Shown: piece by piece, positions 29,763 to 42,112 of the stretch
Numbering within the stretch: position 1 is the stretch's first letter
How the letters are laid out: every line of letters begins with the position of its first letter
Assembly (NCBI GenBank): GCA_016946835.1
Contig: JACVTC010000123.1
Coordinates: 210,001 to 274,000 of the forward strand
Source of the DNA: Neocallimastix lanati (nom. inval.)
Taxonomy: Eukaryota; Neocallimastigomycota; Neocallimastigomycetes; Neocallimastigales; Neocallimastigaceae
Length of the DNA: 64,000 nt
Direction: 5' to 3'
The notes under the pieces: model-generated
Told to the model about the DNA's origin: nothing
Databases searched by the model: none
Seen by the model: only the letters and a program-made list of their open reading frames with translations
Position numbers and translations under genes: made by a program

Positions 29763-30579
29763 ATTTGAAAAATAAAAAAAAATTTTTTTTTTTAATATAA
29801 ATATAAATATAAATATAAAAAATATATATATATATATATTTTTCAATATTTTTGATTTTATTTTTAAAACTCCCTTTAAAAATTGATTACATCAAAATTT
29901 CCATAAAATATATTAAAAAATATATTTTTAATATACCATTTTTATTATTTATATTAAATAATATATATATATTATTATTATTATTATTATCATTTTATAC
30001 TTTTATAATATTATTATAATTATAAAGATATAGGGATATATATAATAATGATATATATATATATAATATAACAAAAACATTATAAAAACAAGAGCATAAA
30101 CAATCATTATAATATATCATAAAAAATATTCATTATTTCGTCCAATTATATTTAACTAAATCACCAATAAAAGTTTTGATTTTATAAAAATATTTTAGAA
30201 AAAAAGAAAAAATTTAAATTTCATATAGTATTATAAAGATATTTTAGTTGAAGCCCAACTATTATAAACATTATAGAGATTAAATAAAATATTAGAAAAA
30301 TGGGTCAAGAAATATTTACTATTAATAATATATAAATATTAAATTACAATTATAGAATGTAAAAAAAAAGAAGTATTTTTTTTTTCTTAAGAATTAAGAT
30401 ATTAAAAAAAAAAAGTAAAAAAAAAAAAAAAAAGAAAATTTTATTAAAAAGCCAAACCAAACCAAACCAAACCAAAAAATCATATAGAGAAAATTCCATT
30501 TCTTAAAATGTAAGCAACCAAAAAAAAAAATCCTCAAAATTCATACTTATTTTGAAAATGACAATAGATTAAGTTCCAG

Positions 30580-30610
<31 letters not shown>

Positions 30611-31104
30611 TAAACCAACAAAAAAGAGATTAAAACTACAAAAATAAAGGAAATAATATTTAAAGTAACAATAATTGAAACAAGAATTATAAAAAATATA
30701 AATAGAAATAAAAATGAAAAATTTTATTTCTTTAAAATCCTTAATGATGATAATCAAAAAAAAATAAAAATAAATAATAAATTTTTATTATTATTACAAA
30801 CCAAGCATACAAAAAAAAATATCTAATAATAATTGTAATAATAACAAGTAATAAAAAATCCGAATCCGAATCCAAATCCAAAAAAAAAAATTTTAAGTTC
30901 AATTAACAAAATAATAAAAAAAATCCTAAACCTTCAAAAAACATTTTATTTTATCATTCAAGCACATATTTTTTTTTTCTGAGGAATTTACAAAATTATT
31001 GAAATAAAGTAAAATATTTTTATCTTAGACAAAAAAAATTATTAACAATAACAGATAATCATTATTTATTGTAACATATATCTTTATATAAATTTTTTAT
31101 TTTC

Positions 31105-31140
<36 letters not shown>

Positions 31141-31457
31141 TTATTTTTAATATTATACTATTTTATTTTTATTATAATTATTTATAAAATTTTTAAAAAG
31201 TAATAGTTCTAAAAAAAAAAAATTATAAAGAAAAATATTTTTAAATCTTTTTTTTTTTTTGTTTTAATATTTTTTTTTTAAAAAAAAAAATAGTAGTAGT
31301 AAAAAAAAAAAAAAAAAAAAATATTAAAAAAAAAAAAAAAATTTTTAAAAATTTTTATTATTTATAATATATTATTATTTTTTTTTAAATAATAAATAAA
31401 ATAAAAATTATTAAATAATGGTAATAAAAATAAAAAAAAAAATTTTTTTTATAATAA

Positions 31458-31493
<36 letters not shown>

Positions 31494-31500
31494 AAAATGA
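29763..31500. other. AT-rich region after the FAS gene
   Basis: No gene seen. It holds FAS 3' flank with an early poly-A/poly-T run, an (ATT)n tract near 29970, a short CCAAA repeat (AACCAAACCAAACCAAACC, about 30453-30475), and many homopolymers up to 31490. Confidence 0.65.
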
Positions 31501-31529
31501 ATAAAATATTTTTTTTATTTTATTAATTT

Positions 31530-31717
31530 TTATATTGAAAATAGTGTAAATTTATTTAATTTTTTTTTTATTATTATTGGATTTTTGAATAGTGTACAAT
31601 AGATCAAAGCAACTATGTTTTTATCTTATTTGGTTTATATTAAAATAAATAATACGATAAGTTATTTATATTATATATAAAAACACTAATACAAACCCTA
31701 ATTCAGGAATAAGAATT

Positions 31718-31757
<40 letters not shown>

Positions 31758-32110
31758 CAAGAAAAAAATAAAAAAAAAATTCCTGTAATTAATAAATGAA
31801 TAAAACCTACATGTATTTTTTAAAATAAAATTTATTAAAGTTTTGGAAGTGTATTCTCTTCCCTGTCTAAAAAAAAAAAAAAAAAAAAAATAAATGAATA
31901 AATAAAAATAAATAAAGTTTAAAATTTGTAATAATTGCAGCCATAAAAAAAAAAAAAAAATTTATCGTTTCGATCTAGACACTTTTTGACAACCGTAGGT
32001 CTAATGATATACTATACAAATTGATCCTAATGTAAAAATCATTCATTACAAATAGAAACATAATATTAGTAAGGAATTCCGCAAGCCCCATAACATTTGA
32101 AAATGGTATA
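31530..32110. repeat. Dispersed-repeat relic, poly-T/poly-A punctuated
   Basis: A GC-richer island in the desert. The block CCTACATGTATTTTTTAAAA ... AAAGTTTTGGAAGTG, TATTCTCTTCCCTGTCT (about 31806-31868) recurs almost unchanged at about 51181-51242. The word TTGTAATAATTGCAGCC (about 31927-31943) recurs inverted at about 54810-54826 and in variant form at 54273. The sequence after 31965 (TCGATCTAGACACTTTTTG...) is not coding in any frame I can follow. The pattern suggests old copies of an LTR or other short interspersed element, but no intact end or coding region remains. Confidence 0.45.
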
Positions 32111-32349
32111 AATTTAAGTGTAAAAATACATTATAATTATATTTAAGATTAAAAAAAATATATATATAATATAATATATATAAATGTATCAAATGAAAAA
32201 AAAAATATATATATATATATATTAAATATTTAATAATAAAATATAAAGTTAATATTTAAGTTTATTTATTTGGATATTTTCGGTTAAGGTTAACAGAGAT
32301 TTTAAATTTATAATTTTTTTTTTTGTTCAGTATATAATAAATCCATTTC

Positions 32350-32386
<37 letters not shown>

Positions 32387-33465
32387 AAGTTATGGGAAAA
32401 ATTTTTTTATTTTTTTATTTAATTTTATTAACTAAAATTTATTTTCATAAGAACATAAGGAGTGTACTAATAATAATTTTTTTTTTAATTAAAATGACTT
32501 TAGTTCCATTATAGATTCTATTTTTAGTGTTTTTAAATTTAATATTCTATTGAAATATATATAGCCAAAAATACTTTATTACAAAGTTCAACAACATATC
32601 TTGAAATCAATTAATATATTATCTTTATTTTATCTTTATTTTATTTTTTTTTAAATTTTCATTATAAAATATGAAAAAAAAAAAATTAAAAAATAATTTT
32701 TATTATTGCCTTTTTTTTTTTTTTCTCTCTTCTTTTAAAGTATTTACTAAGGAAGAGGAAAATATATATATATATATATATATAATTTTTTTTTTTTTCA
32801 AAGAAAAATTTTTAATTTCAAGAACTTTTTTGAACTTTTTATAATTTTTTTTTTTTTTATATATATACTTTATTATTATTATTTTTTTTTCTTCAACAAA
32901 ACTATTTATTTAATTATTAATTTTAAGGAAAAAAAATAATAAAAAAAAAAAAGTTATAGTAAAATTTATATTAATATATTAATATAAATAATAGATATAT
33001 TTATTATATTAAATATATATATATATATTTTAGTTATACTATTAAAGTAATAATTTAACTTTCTTATATATATTGAAATACATAACAATATATTCAAATA
33101 ATCTGTTTAAAATCAAAACTGTTCTATTTAATAAATTATTCATATTAAGATTACTTATATATATTTATATATTTTTTTTTTATATTTATTTAATAATATT
33201 AACAATATATAAATAATAAAAAGTTATGATTTAATATATATTTTTATATATAGATATAATATATATTGTAATATATTATCTTTATTTAAAACAAAAATAC
33301 AAATATTTAAAATTATTATTGTAAAATATATTAATTTTATAAAAAAAAAAATTTTTTTTATGGTTAAATTTTGTTAAATTCTTTTTTTTATATATATATA
33401 AAGAATTTTTTTTATTAGATAAAATATTATAAAAATTATGACTTTTTTTTTTTGGACATAACAAG
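32111..33465. other. AT-rich intergenic region
   Basis: No gene seen. Homopolymers and (AT)n tracts dominate. At 32350-32388 a run of 17 T is followed directly by 22 A, a perfect self-complementary block. The minus-strand open frame at 33282-33464 is AT-repeat translation. Confidence 0.6.
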
Positions 33466-33730
33466 AGGGAAGGATAATAGGACCTACAATATTTCCAATA
33501 AACATATTAGATTCTCATTGGATTCTTTACTGCCTCTCTCTAAGCAAGGTTAATATGAAAAGACATTCCCTATATGCCGTATTATAAGACGGGCTTTTTT
33601 TTTCAATGATCTCTTAAACCATCATCGAGGGTGGAACAACTGTACTAGTCCATTCAGAGATAAAGTACTCTCTAAAATCGTAACTATATAGTCTAGCAAT
33701 ACTTTAATTCATATTAAAGAGGATATAATT
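33466..33730. other. Unidentified GC-richer island
   Basis: About 265 bp of complex sequence amid homopolymers. Words such as GAGGGAAGGATAATAGGACC, ATGCCGTATTATAAGACGGGC (a short stem, GCCGTATTATAAGACGGGC) and CATCGAGGGTGGAACAACTG stand out. All frames carry stops. A minus-strand fragment reads LDYIVTILESTLSLNGLVQL and could be decayed coding sequence. It does not match tRNA, 5S rRNA or the U1, U2, U4 or U5 snRNAs as I know them. Confidence 0.4.
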
Positions 33731-34176
33731 AAAGATATATATATATATATATATATTTTTTTTTCTATAAGTTACAATCAGTAAAAAAAAAAAAATAATA
33801 ATAATAATTATGGTAAATACTATTTGATAATATAAATATTTCATTCAAATAAAGAAAATAAAGTGTAAAAAATTGTAATAGTAAAAAAAAAAAAAAATAG
33901 ATTTTTATACTATTACTTAAAGTTTTTTTTTTTTTATTTTTTTTTTATTCCTTAAATAATTAAGGAATTCTCTTATATATTAACAAATTACCATATAAAA
34001 ATAGTTTTTTTTTTTTTTTTTTTTTAATTTGTATTGAATTATAGAAAAAAAAAACTCTTATAAATATTTTATTAGTGTATCTGCTTTTATTTTTTATTTT
34101 TTATTTTTTTTTTTTAAATTTGCGAATACTTTATTTTAGTAATTGAATGACATTAAAATTTTAATAGATATAATAC

Positions 34177-34208
<32 letters not shown>

Positions 34209-34777
34209 AGATTAGTAAATAAAAATATTTTCATATTGATTATTTATTGAAAAATCAGTTTTTTTTTGTATTTATTTAATATTAGACATCATTGTTTTTA
34301 AATTTTAATGGACATAACCAAGTAAAATAAATTTTATGATAAAGTTATATATAAATTATTATATTGCTATATATTGTAATTATATATTATATATATTATT
34401 TTTTTAAGTTGGAATAAATAAAAATTATATTATTTAAATATTAATATTTATTCCAATTTAAAAAAAAAAAAATAATTATAAAAAATATATATATATATAT
34501 AATAGAATAATATATATATATTAAGGAATAAAAATATATATATATAAATAAATTAAAAAAAAATATAAAACTATTATTTTATAATTTTCAAAAAATATTA
34601 TCAATTAAAATTTTTTAAAAATTGAAATTTCACCAATAATATCACATTTATTTAAGATCTTTTAAAAAATAATAATATTTAATATAAATAATTTTTATAT
34701 ATATGATAAATTAGTTCTTTTTTTTTTTTTTTATATTTATATTTTTAATTAAATATAAAAAATAAATATATAAAGAA

Positions 34778-34820
<43 letters not shown>

Positions 34821-34937
34821 TTTGCTTTTTCTTTACTTTTTTATAATATAAATAAATAATTACCAACCTCCAAATTATTAATACTTGGAAAATATAGAAT
34901 GAATAGACCAAATTAAATTTAAAATAAATATTAGAAT
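33731..34937. other. AT-rich region upstream of ATG14
   Basis: No gene is seen: homopolymers, (AT)n, and a 37-nt T run at about 34781-34817. It probably includes the ATG14 promoter, but no element can be singled out. Confidence 0.6.
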
Positions 34938-36740
34938 ATGGAAAGAAGTAAAGTTCACTCTCCTATTTGTCCTATTTGTAATATTTATAATAAGGAAATT
35001 GTTTGTCAAAAATGTGTTAATGAAAAGTAAAGAAAAATGATAATAATAAAAATTAAATATAAATGATAATAATAATAATTAAATAAATAAATAAAATGTT
35101 TACTCATTTGTTATATATTATTAATTCTATAAATTTCATTAACAATATTATATTTAAAATTATATTATAATAAAAAAAAAAATTTAAATAAAATATATAG
35201 TAATATGAAATTTTACTCAGAAATTCAAAAATATATATCAAAAATAAATCAAATTCAAGAAGACGTTAAAGGAAATAAATATGCTAAATCGATAAATAAG
35301 AAAAGTAATTTAATAATCGAAATAACTGAAGTTGAAAAAAAAATTCAAAAATTAAAAAAACAAATCGAGACATGTAAATTTTCCATTAAAACTTTTTAAT
35401 TACTATATATGCTAAAATGAAAAAATATTATTTTTTTATTTTATTTTATTTTATTTTAATTAATTTTATTTTAAATTAATAATTAATATTGGGGAAAAAA
35501 TATATATATATATATGTATGTATATTGATATATACTAGGTAAAGAAGAGATTAGCAAAAAACAAAAAAATAATGATAATAAAAAAAAAAAATTATCGAAA
35601 AGTGAAAATCAATTGAATTATACAGAAAAAACTGTTTTTTTTGAATATAGGAAAAGTTTAGAACTATTTAATAAACAAAATAGTTTGTTAAAAGAAACTC
35701 GTACGCCTTTAATACATGAACTCACAAAGATTTTTGGAATTCGTAAAATATAACTTATCTTCTATAATTAATAATATTATGAACAAAATATTAACTATAT
35801 TATGTATATAAATTATTTTGCTTTTAGCACTGAAAGAAGAACAAAATCTTTTGAATACCTATTACATTTTAGACCATTCATTTCCTCCCATAAACGAAAT
35901 TAAGAGTAATTATTTTTTTAAAATTATTATTTTCAATTCAATTTATATTTATCATTATATACTAATAATTATTTATCATTATATACTAATTATTTAATTA
36001 ATTTTTTTTTTTTTTTTTTTTTTTTAAATATATAATTTATGTATTGTTTTCTGTAATTACAATTAAATTTATATATATATTTAATTATTATCAAAATTTT
36101 ATTTAGATTATCGTCCTGAAAATATTAATGGATCCATACAATGTATAATTCAATATGTTATATTATTATCTCGTTATCTTGATGTTAAACTCCCATTCTC
36201 ATTACATTATCAAGGTGAAGGATCTTACGTTGAATGTCATTTCTATAAATGTACATGGTATAATCACTTTTTTTCATTTTTTTTTCCAAAAAAAAAAAAA
36301 AAAAAAAAAAATTTATTTATTATTTATTATTTTTTATTTATTATTTATTATTTATTATTATTTTTTCTTATTAAAATATTAAAATTATTTTTATACCGAT
36401 CTTTTTAATATATAATTAATTTTATTTTATATTTAATTTAACTTTTTTTTTTTTTTTTCATGGGAATAGTTATGTCTCTTTACATTACTCTAAAAAAATA
36501 ATTGAAGAATTTTTAACTGGTCTTTCAATGCTATGTTATGATATTATTTATTTATGTTATACTCAGAATGTTATACTTCAAGAAAAAAATATATTAAATA
36601 TTTTGGAATGTATTTATAAATGTATAAAGTCTCCAGATTTAGGACAGTAAGTATTATATTTATGATTTAATTGTACCATATTATATATTTATATTTAAAA
36701 TAATAATAATAATAATAATAGTAACAACAACAACAACAAC

Positions 36741-36803
<63 letters not shown>

Positions 36804-37260
36804 TTACTAAAAAATAATAATAAAAAAAATTAAACATTATATAATACTTTGTAGTGAAATAACTGGAAGAAAAGTTTCTTTCATCACTTTAAATGATACT
36901 TTAAAAAATTTATATAATTTGGAATTCTCACGTATCATAAAATTAATATTTTTAAATGCTGAAATTCAAATACCTAAAAAATGTTTTGAAACTCTTAAAG
37001 ATAATATTGAAAATAATACATCAGAAAATAAGCATAAGGAAAATTTTAATTATGAAGTCACTGATATAGATGATGAATATTTATTGATAGAAGTACCTTC
37101 AAGTACTAATTATGATGATTTCTCAATAAATAAGTATAAAACTTTTACGAATGTCAATGAAAAAACAAGAAAACAAAGACTAATAGAGTTTTTAAGTTAC
37201 GTTTTCAATGAACGTTTTTCTTATACAGATCTTGGTGAATTTATCTTAATAAATAATTAA
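34938..37260 (+). CDS. ATG14: Autophagy-related protein 14 / Barkor-like PI3-kinase complex subunit
   Basis: Seven exons reconstructed by eye: 34938-35026, 35201-35373, 35539-35742, 35828-35905, 36107-36257, 36470-36646 and 36855-37260. Phases agree at every junction and the product is 425 aa. The N-terminus has CPICNIYNKEIVCQKC, i.e. CxxC-x8-CxxC at C11, C14, C23 and C26, the same spacing as the conserved cysteines of ATG14. A Lys-rich coiled-coil region follows (about 40-140), then TRTPLIHELTKIFGI, DHSFPPINEIK and YRPENINGS...YVILLSRYLDVKLPF, the conserved UVRAG/Atg14 core. In other eukaryotes ATG14 recruits Vps34-Vps15-Vps30 to phagophore initiation sites. The acidic C-terminal part (EVTDIDDEYLLIEVP) is less conserved, and I cannot tell whether a BATS-like membrane sensor is present. 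Intron 6 holds an (AAT)n microsatellite. All donors are GTA-type. Confidence 0.86.
36700..36803. repeat. (AAT/AAC)n microsatellite inside ATG14 intron 6
   Basis: About 100 bp of AAT repeats interrupted by an ACA run, lying wholly between the donor at 36647 and the acceptor at 36854. Confidence 0.9.
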
Positions 37261-38320
37261 GAATCAATTATATAATAATGACTAATGCTACCTCCCCTTC
37301 TTTCATACATGGGTTTTTACCTGATATAGTATTATTATTATTTTTTTTTTTATATTTTATTTTTTTGTTTTATTATTTTTTTTTATTATTATTATATTAT
37401 TATTTTAATTATTTTCATTATGAAAAAGTCATATTTTAAATTTTAATCATAATTATTATTAACCATAAATAAAAAATAAAATGCTATAAATTTTTTTTTT
37501 TTTTTTTTTTAAATAATATTAAACAATTTTAATCCATATTATTAATTTTTCAATATATGTTAGTGAAATTTTAAAAAATTTTAAATATATTTTACCATTA
37601 AAAAAAAATAATAATAAATAAATAAATTCAATAAAAAAAAATTAAATAAATAAATAAATTCAATAAAAATTAAAAAATTAATTTTATATAAACCATTTTA
37701 TTTTATTATATATATATATATATAATTTTTTTTTTTTTTTTTTTTTTTTTTTTGATTCAAATATTTTAGATCGAAATTATAAAAAAAGTTTTTTTTTTTT
37801 TTTTTTTTTTTTATTGATTGTGTAACATTTAATAAATAAATTTGACTTTCTGTATCAAAAAATTTTGATTAATTTCAATGTATTTATTTCATTAAAAAAA
37901 AAAAAAAATAAAAAATAAAAAATAAAAATTTTATTTTTATTTAATAATAAAATTAATTAATTATTTTATAATTACTTGTTTAAAATTTCAATACATGAAT
38001 ATTATTTATAAACACAAAATATAGTAAATTTAGATATAATAAAATAAATTCAATAATTTCAACTTTTTATTTATTTGATTTCAAAACTTTAATAATATCT
38101 TATTATAATTTCAATAATAAAATAAAAATCAAAAAGTAATTTATATTTTATTTGTTCTGTTTGTTTGTCTTAATAACTTGTTTAATTTTTATTTTAATAA
38201 TATTTTTTTGTTTTTTATTTTATTTTTTTTTTTTTCCTTTTTAATAATATATCAAAATTAATTAATTATTATTAATTTATAATTTATTATTATATTGGAA
38301 AAAAAAAAAAAATATATATA

Positions 38321-38351
<31 letters not shown>

Positions 38352-38392
38352 ATTGTTTTTCAAAATTTCTTATAGCAATTAAGTTTTAATTC

Positions 38393-38428
<36 letters not shown>

Positions 38429-38554
38429 ACTTGAAAAACATTTATTTTTCTTCTTTTTTTTTTTTTTTTAATAAATTTATTTAAAAAAATTTCATTTGTT
38501 CTTTTTTTTTTTTTTTTTTTTGTTATGGTGATAAGGTGATTATGAAGGAAATAT
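37261..38554. other. Intergenic region between convergent genes
   Basis: No gene seen. It contains the 3' flanks of ATG14 and of the His/Pro repeat gene. Poly-T runs at about 37729-37753, 37790-37812 and 38501-38521, and (ATT)n tracts at about 38323-38349 and 38396-38425, make up the visible structure. Confidence 0.65.
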
Positions 38555-40225
38555 TTACTCCTTGATTCTCATTCCCTTTCCATGTCCTTTTCTATGTCCT
38601 TTATATGGTGGTTTGAAGTCAGAATTATCTCCTTTGTCATTTCCTTTATGTGGGAATTTTGGATAATCTTCATTTTTATCATGTGATGAAGTTGGTGGCG
38701 GAAAATCTTGTTTATCATTATCATTATCATTATTATCTTCAAAATCTTCATATAGTGGTGGTGGGAAATCATGCTCTCTGCTTTCCTCCCAATGATGACG
38801 ATGTCCTGGTGGTGGTGGTGGGAAATCATGCTTTCTACCTTCTTCCCAATGATGACGATGTTCTGGTGGTGGTGGTGGGAAATCATGCTTTCTACCTTCT
38901 TCCCAATGGTGACGACGTCCTGGTGGTGGTGGTGGAAAATCATGCTTTCTACCTTCTTCCCAATGATGACGATGTTCTGGTGGTGGTGGTGGGAAATCAT
39001 GCTTTCTACCTTCTTCCCAATGATGACGATGTTCTGGTGGTGGTGGTGGGAAATCATGCTTTCTACCTTCTTCCCAATGGTGACGACGTCCTGGTGGTGG
39101 TGGTGGGAAATCATGCTTTCTACCTTTTCCCCAATGATGACGATGTTCTGGTGGTGGTGGTGGGAAATCATGCTTTCTACCTTCTTCCCAATGATGACGA
39201 TGTTCTAGTGGTGGTGGTGGTGGGAAATTATGCTTTCTACCTTTTCCCCAATGATGATGATGTTCTGGTGGTGGTAGTGGGAAATTATGCTTTCTACCTT
39301 TTCCCCAATGATGATGATGTTCTGGTGGTGGTGGTGGGAAATCATGTTTTTTACCTTTTCCCCAATGATGATGATGTTTTGGTGGTGGTGGTGGTGGGAA
39401 ATCATGTTTTCTACTTTCCTTCCATTCAGAGAATGAATTATCTTCTGGTGAAAAATCATTCATATCTTCCTTCATTCTAGAAAATGAGTAACTTTCAGGA
39501 GGAGGATAAACAAGCTGATCATTATCATCTCTCCAATAAACATGACCTCTTAAATCATATTTATGTCTAAATGGAGGTGGTGGATATCTTCTTTTTCTAC
39601 CCATATATCCATGATGATGATGGTGATGATGATGGTGATGATGATGACGATGTTGACGATGATGTGGTTTTTTAAATTTGTCGTAGCATCTACATGTACA
39701 ATGCTTTAAAATATTACTATCTTTGTCTTTACTATCATTATCATCTCCAGGTTGAGAAGTGGGTGCTTGTTCTTCACTAGTCGTAGTAATAGCCTCGGAA
39801 GTAGTACTAGTAGTAGTAGTAGTAGAGATTATTTCTGTAGTAATTATTTCGCTTTCAATTTCTTCTTCATTATCTGAATTTACATTTTCATATTCTGCTT
39901 CAAATTCATTAATAATATCTTCCTTTTCATTATTATTATCACCATTAGATGGAACATCTACACAATGGCAAGAGCAACTTTCAAAATCTTTACCTTTTTT
40001 GTAATTCTTACCTCTATTTTTTCTCTTTTTAAAGATATCATAATTATCTTTTAAATAAAAATCATCTTGAATGAAATCAGTTTTATCTTCAATTCCACTT
40101 TTATCGTAAATTTCAGAATTAAAATTTAATACCGCTTCTTCATTATTAGATTGATTAGTTAAGATTTCAGATTTAACTAATGGAAACACTGTTAATAATA
40201 AATATAAAATGATTTTTTTATTCAT
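38555..40225 (-). CDS. Secreted His/Pro-rich tandem-repeat protein
   Basis: An intronless frame of 556 aa. MNKKIILYLLLTVFPLVKSE is a clear signal peptide. Two compact cysteine motifs, CSCHC (about residue 84) and CTCRC (about 177), flank a Thr/Ser-rich acidic stretch that looks like an O-glycosylated spacer. A run of twelve His follows near residue 195. The second half is about 11 tandem units of 19-20 residues of the form KHDFPPPPPEHRHHWEEGR (57 bp on the DNA), with E/G, H/R and EEGR/GKGR variants, fading into a degenerate unit and a Lys/Gly/His-rich tail. The composition suggests metal-ion or polyanion binding at the cell surface or outside the cell. No enzymatic domain is visible and I do not recognise a named family. 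Open frames on the other strand and in shifted frames here are shadows of the repeat. Confidence 0.85.
   Translation of the reverse strand: MNKKIILYLLLTVFPLVKSEILTNQSNNEEAVLNFNSEIYDKSGIEDKTDFIQDDFYLKDNYDIFKKRKNRGKNYKKGKDFESCSCHCVDVPSNGDNNNEKEDIINEFEAEYENVNSDNEEEIESEIITTEIISTTTTTSTTSEAITTTSEEQAPTSQPGDDNDSKDKDSNILKHCTCRCYDKFKKPHHRQHRHHHHHHHHHHHHGYMGRKRRYPPPPFRHKYDLRGHVYWRDDNDQLVYPPPESYSFSRMKEDMNDFSPEDNSFSEWKESRKHDFPPPPPPKHHHHWGKGKKHDFPPPPPEHHHHWGKGRKHNFPLPPPEHHHHWGKGRKHNFPPPPPLEHRHHWEEGRKHDFPPPPPEHRHHWGKGRKHDFPPPPPGRRHHWEEGRKHDFPPPPPEHRHHWEEGRKHDFPPPPPEHRHHWEEGRKHDFPPPPPGRRHHWEEGRKHDFPPPPPEHRHHWEEGRKHDFPPPPPGHRHHWEESREHDFPPPLYEDFEDNNDNDNDKQDFPPPTSSHDKNEDYPKFPHKGNDKGDNSDFKPPYKGHRKGHGKGMRIKE
38750..39415 (-). 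repeat. 57-bp coding minisatellite (PPPPP-EHRHHW units)
   Basis: Tandem in-frame units of 57-60 bp inside the secreted repeat protein. The central copies (about 38810-39190) are almost identical, including synonymous sites, while outer copies diverge. That pattern suggests continuing expansion or homogenisation. Confidence 0.93.
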
Positions 40226-42112
40226 TTTGTATTATTATTAAAGTGTTTAATTCCTCTATTTATAAAATAACTTATTATCTTATTAAAAAATGTTAATTTA
40301 TAAAAGATTTTAAAGTATTAAAATAATATAATATTATTTGTTATTTTTTTTAATTTTATATTTTAATTATTATTATTATTATTATTATTTTTTTTTTTTT
40401 TTTTTTTATATTTTATTTTTTTTTTTAAAAAAAATAATGAAATGACTGAAAACACTACCTATATATTTAAAGGAAAAATTCTTTTATTAAATATTTTATT
40501 TTCTTGAATATTAAATTAAAATAATATATACATATATGATATTTGTCAAGAAAAATGAGTTGGTAAATAATTATATTAAATTGACTAATGTATTATAATT
40601 ATTTAATATTGTAATACTTTAAATTATTTTAATAGTTTATTATTTTCATTATATTTTATTCTATATTTTAAATTCCATTGCTTGCTTTTTATTGGTTGAT
40701 TCTTGGCAATTCTATTTAAAATTTTATTTAAATAATTTTTAATATATAAATAATATAAAAAGTGTTAGAAATAAAGGAAATAAAGTTTAAAATATTAAAT
40801 AATATTTTTTTTTTTAATAATTATATATCTTAATAAATATTTATTGTGTAAAAATTCATTATTACTTTATGTAATCATTATGTATGATAATATAAAACAA
40901 ATATGTCAACATATTTGTATATTTGAATATATATATATTCAGATATTAAATTTATATCTTATTATAATCATTTATATTATTATATATTTTATATTATTAT
41001 TTATATTATATTTCTTGTATATTTCTTAATTATTAAAATATACTTTTTTAATTAGTTTGTATTATTTATATATTATTCATATTAAAATAAAAATATATAT
41101 ATTATATTCTTATTCATTATATTTATTTATAATAATTATATATTATTAATACTTTAATACTTTACAGTATAATTAATATTATTTTTATTCTTGTTTTCTT
41201 TGATAGAAACAATATTGTAATTATATAATAATAAAATATTAATAAATATAAATATATATAAAACTCAAGTATTAAACCAGCTACAACAAAAAGAATATCA
41301 CATTAATGATGATATAAAACAAATATGTGTAGTAACATATTTGTATATTTGAATATTTATATATTCAGATATTAAATTTATATCTTATTATAATAATTTA
41401 TATTATTATATTTATTATATATTTTAAATTATTTATATTTTACATTATTTATATTTTGTTTATATTATTTATATTTCTTATACATATTTCTTTAATATTT
41501 TAAAATAAAAAGTATAATTTAATATTTAAGTTTATATAATTAATATAATAGTTTATATTATTTATATATTATTCATATTAAAGTAGTATTACATTCTTAT
41601 TTATTATATTTATTTATAATAACTATATATTATTAATATTTTACAGTATAATTAATATTTATTCTTTTTCTTGGGTAGAAATAATATTGTAATTATAAAA
41701 TAATAAAATATAAAATAATAGAATATAAAATATATAAAATATAAAATAATAAAATAATAAAATATAAATTATAAAATATAAATTATAAAATATAAATTAT
41801 TATAAAATAAAGAATATCATAATTATAAATTATTATAAATTTCTATATTTATATTAAAATGTACCATTAATTTATTTAAGAAAAGTATTATTCAAATTAA
41901 TTTTATATATTTTTTTATTATAAAAAATTATCTAATCACTGTAATTAAAATTTAATGTTTATTTTTAATTATAATTAAATATAACTTCTTAATATATATT
42001 TAATAATTTTCTTAGTTATTTTATTTTTGACAACCTCAAATAATTATATTATTAAAGTTTTATATAATAATATTATTATATTATTAATTTTAATTTAATA
42101 TCAAAGAATAAC
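40226..42112. other. AT-rich intergenic region with a duplicated block
   Basis: No gene is recognisable. A block of about 0.35-0.4 kb is directly duplicated (see 40880-41700). The apparent 61-codon frame at 40844-41029 is AT-repeat translation within the first copy. Confidence 0.65.
40880..41700. repeat. Direct duplication, period about 425 bp
   Basis: Copy 1 (about 40880-41225) and copy 2 (about 41308-41700) share ATATAAAACAAATATGT, ACATATTTGTATATTTGAAT, ATTCAGATATTAAATTTATA and, at the far end, TTTACAGTATAATTAATATT and AATATTGTAATTATA. The AAATATGT...ACATATTT pair gives each copy a short hairpin. Confidence 0.8.

Noticed and set aside
17100-29775. About 20 other open frames overlapping the FAS gene on both strands
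   Set aside because: They are shadows produced by the strong codon bias of the long FAS frame. None has independent motifs.
31960-32100. A tRNA or other known ncRNA suggested by TTTCGATCTAGAC
   Set aside because: No cloverleaf, A box or acceptor stem could be drawn, and it matches no snRNA I know.
35205-35399. A free-standing 64-aa coiled-coil gene
   Set aside because: It is exon 2 of ATG14 read through its donor, and phases match the flanking exons.
38650-39480. A 276-codon plus-strand frame and other frames over the His/Pro gene
   Set aside because: They are shadows caused by the in-frame 57-bp repeat. Only the minus-strand frame has a signal peptide, motifs and natural composition.
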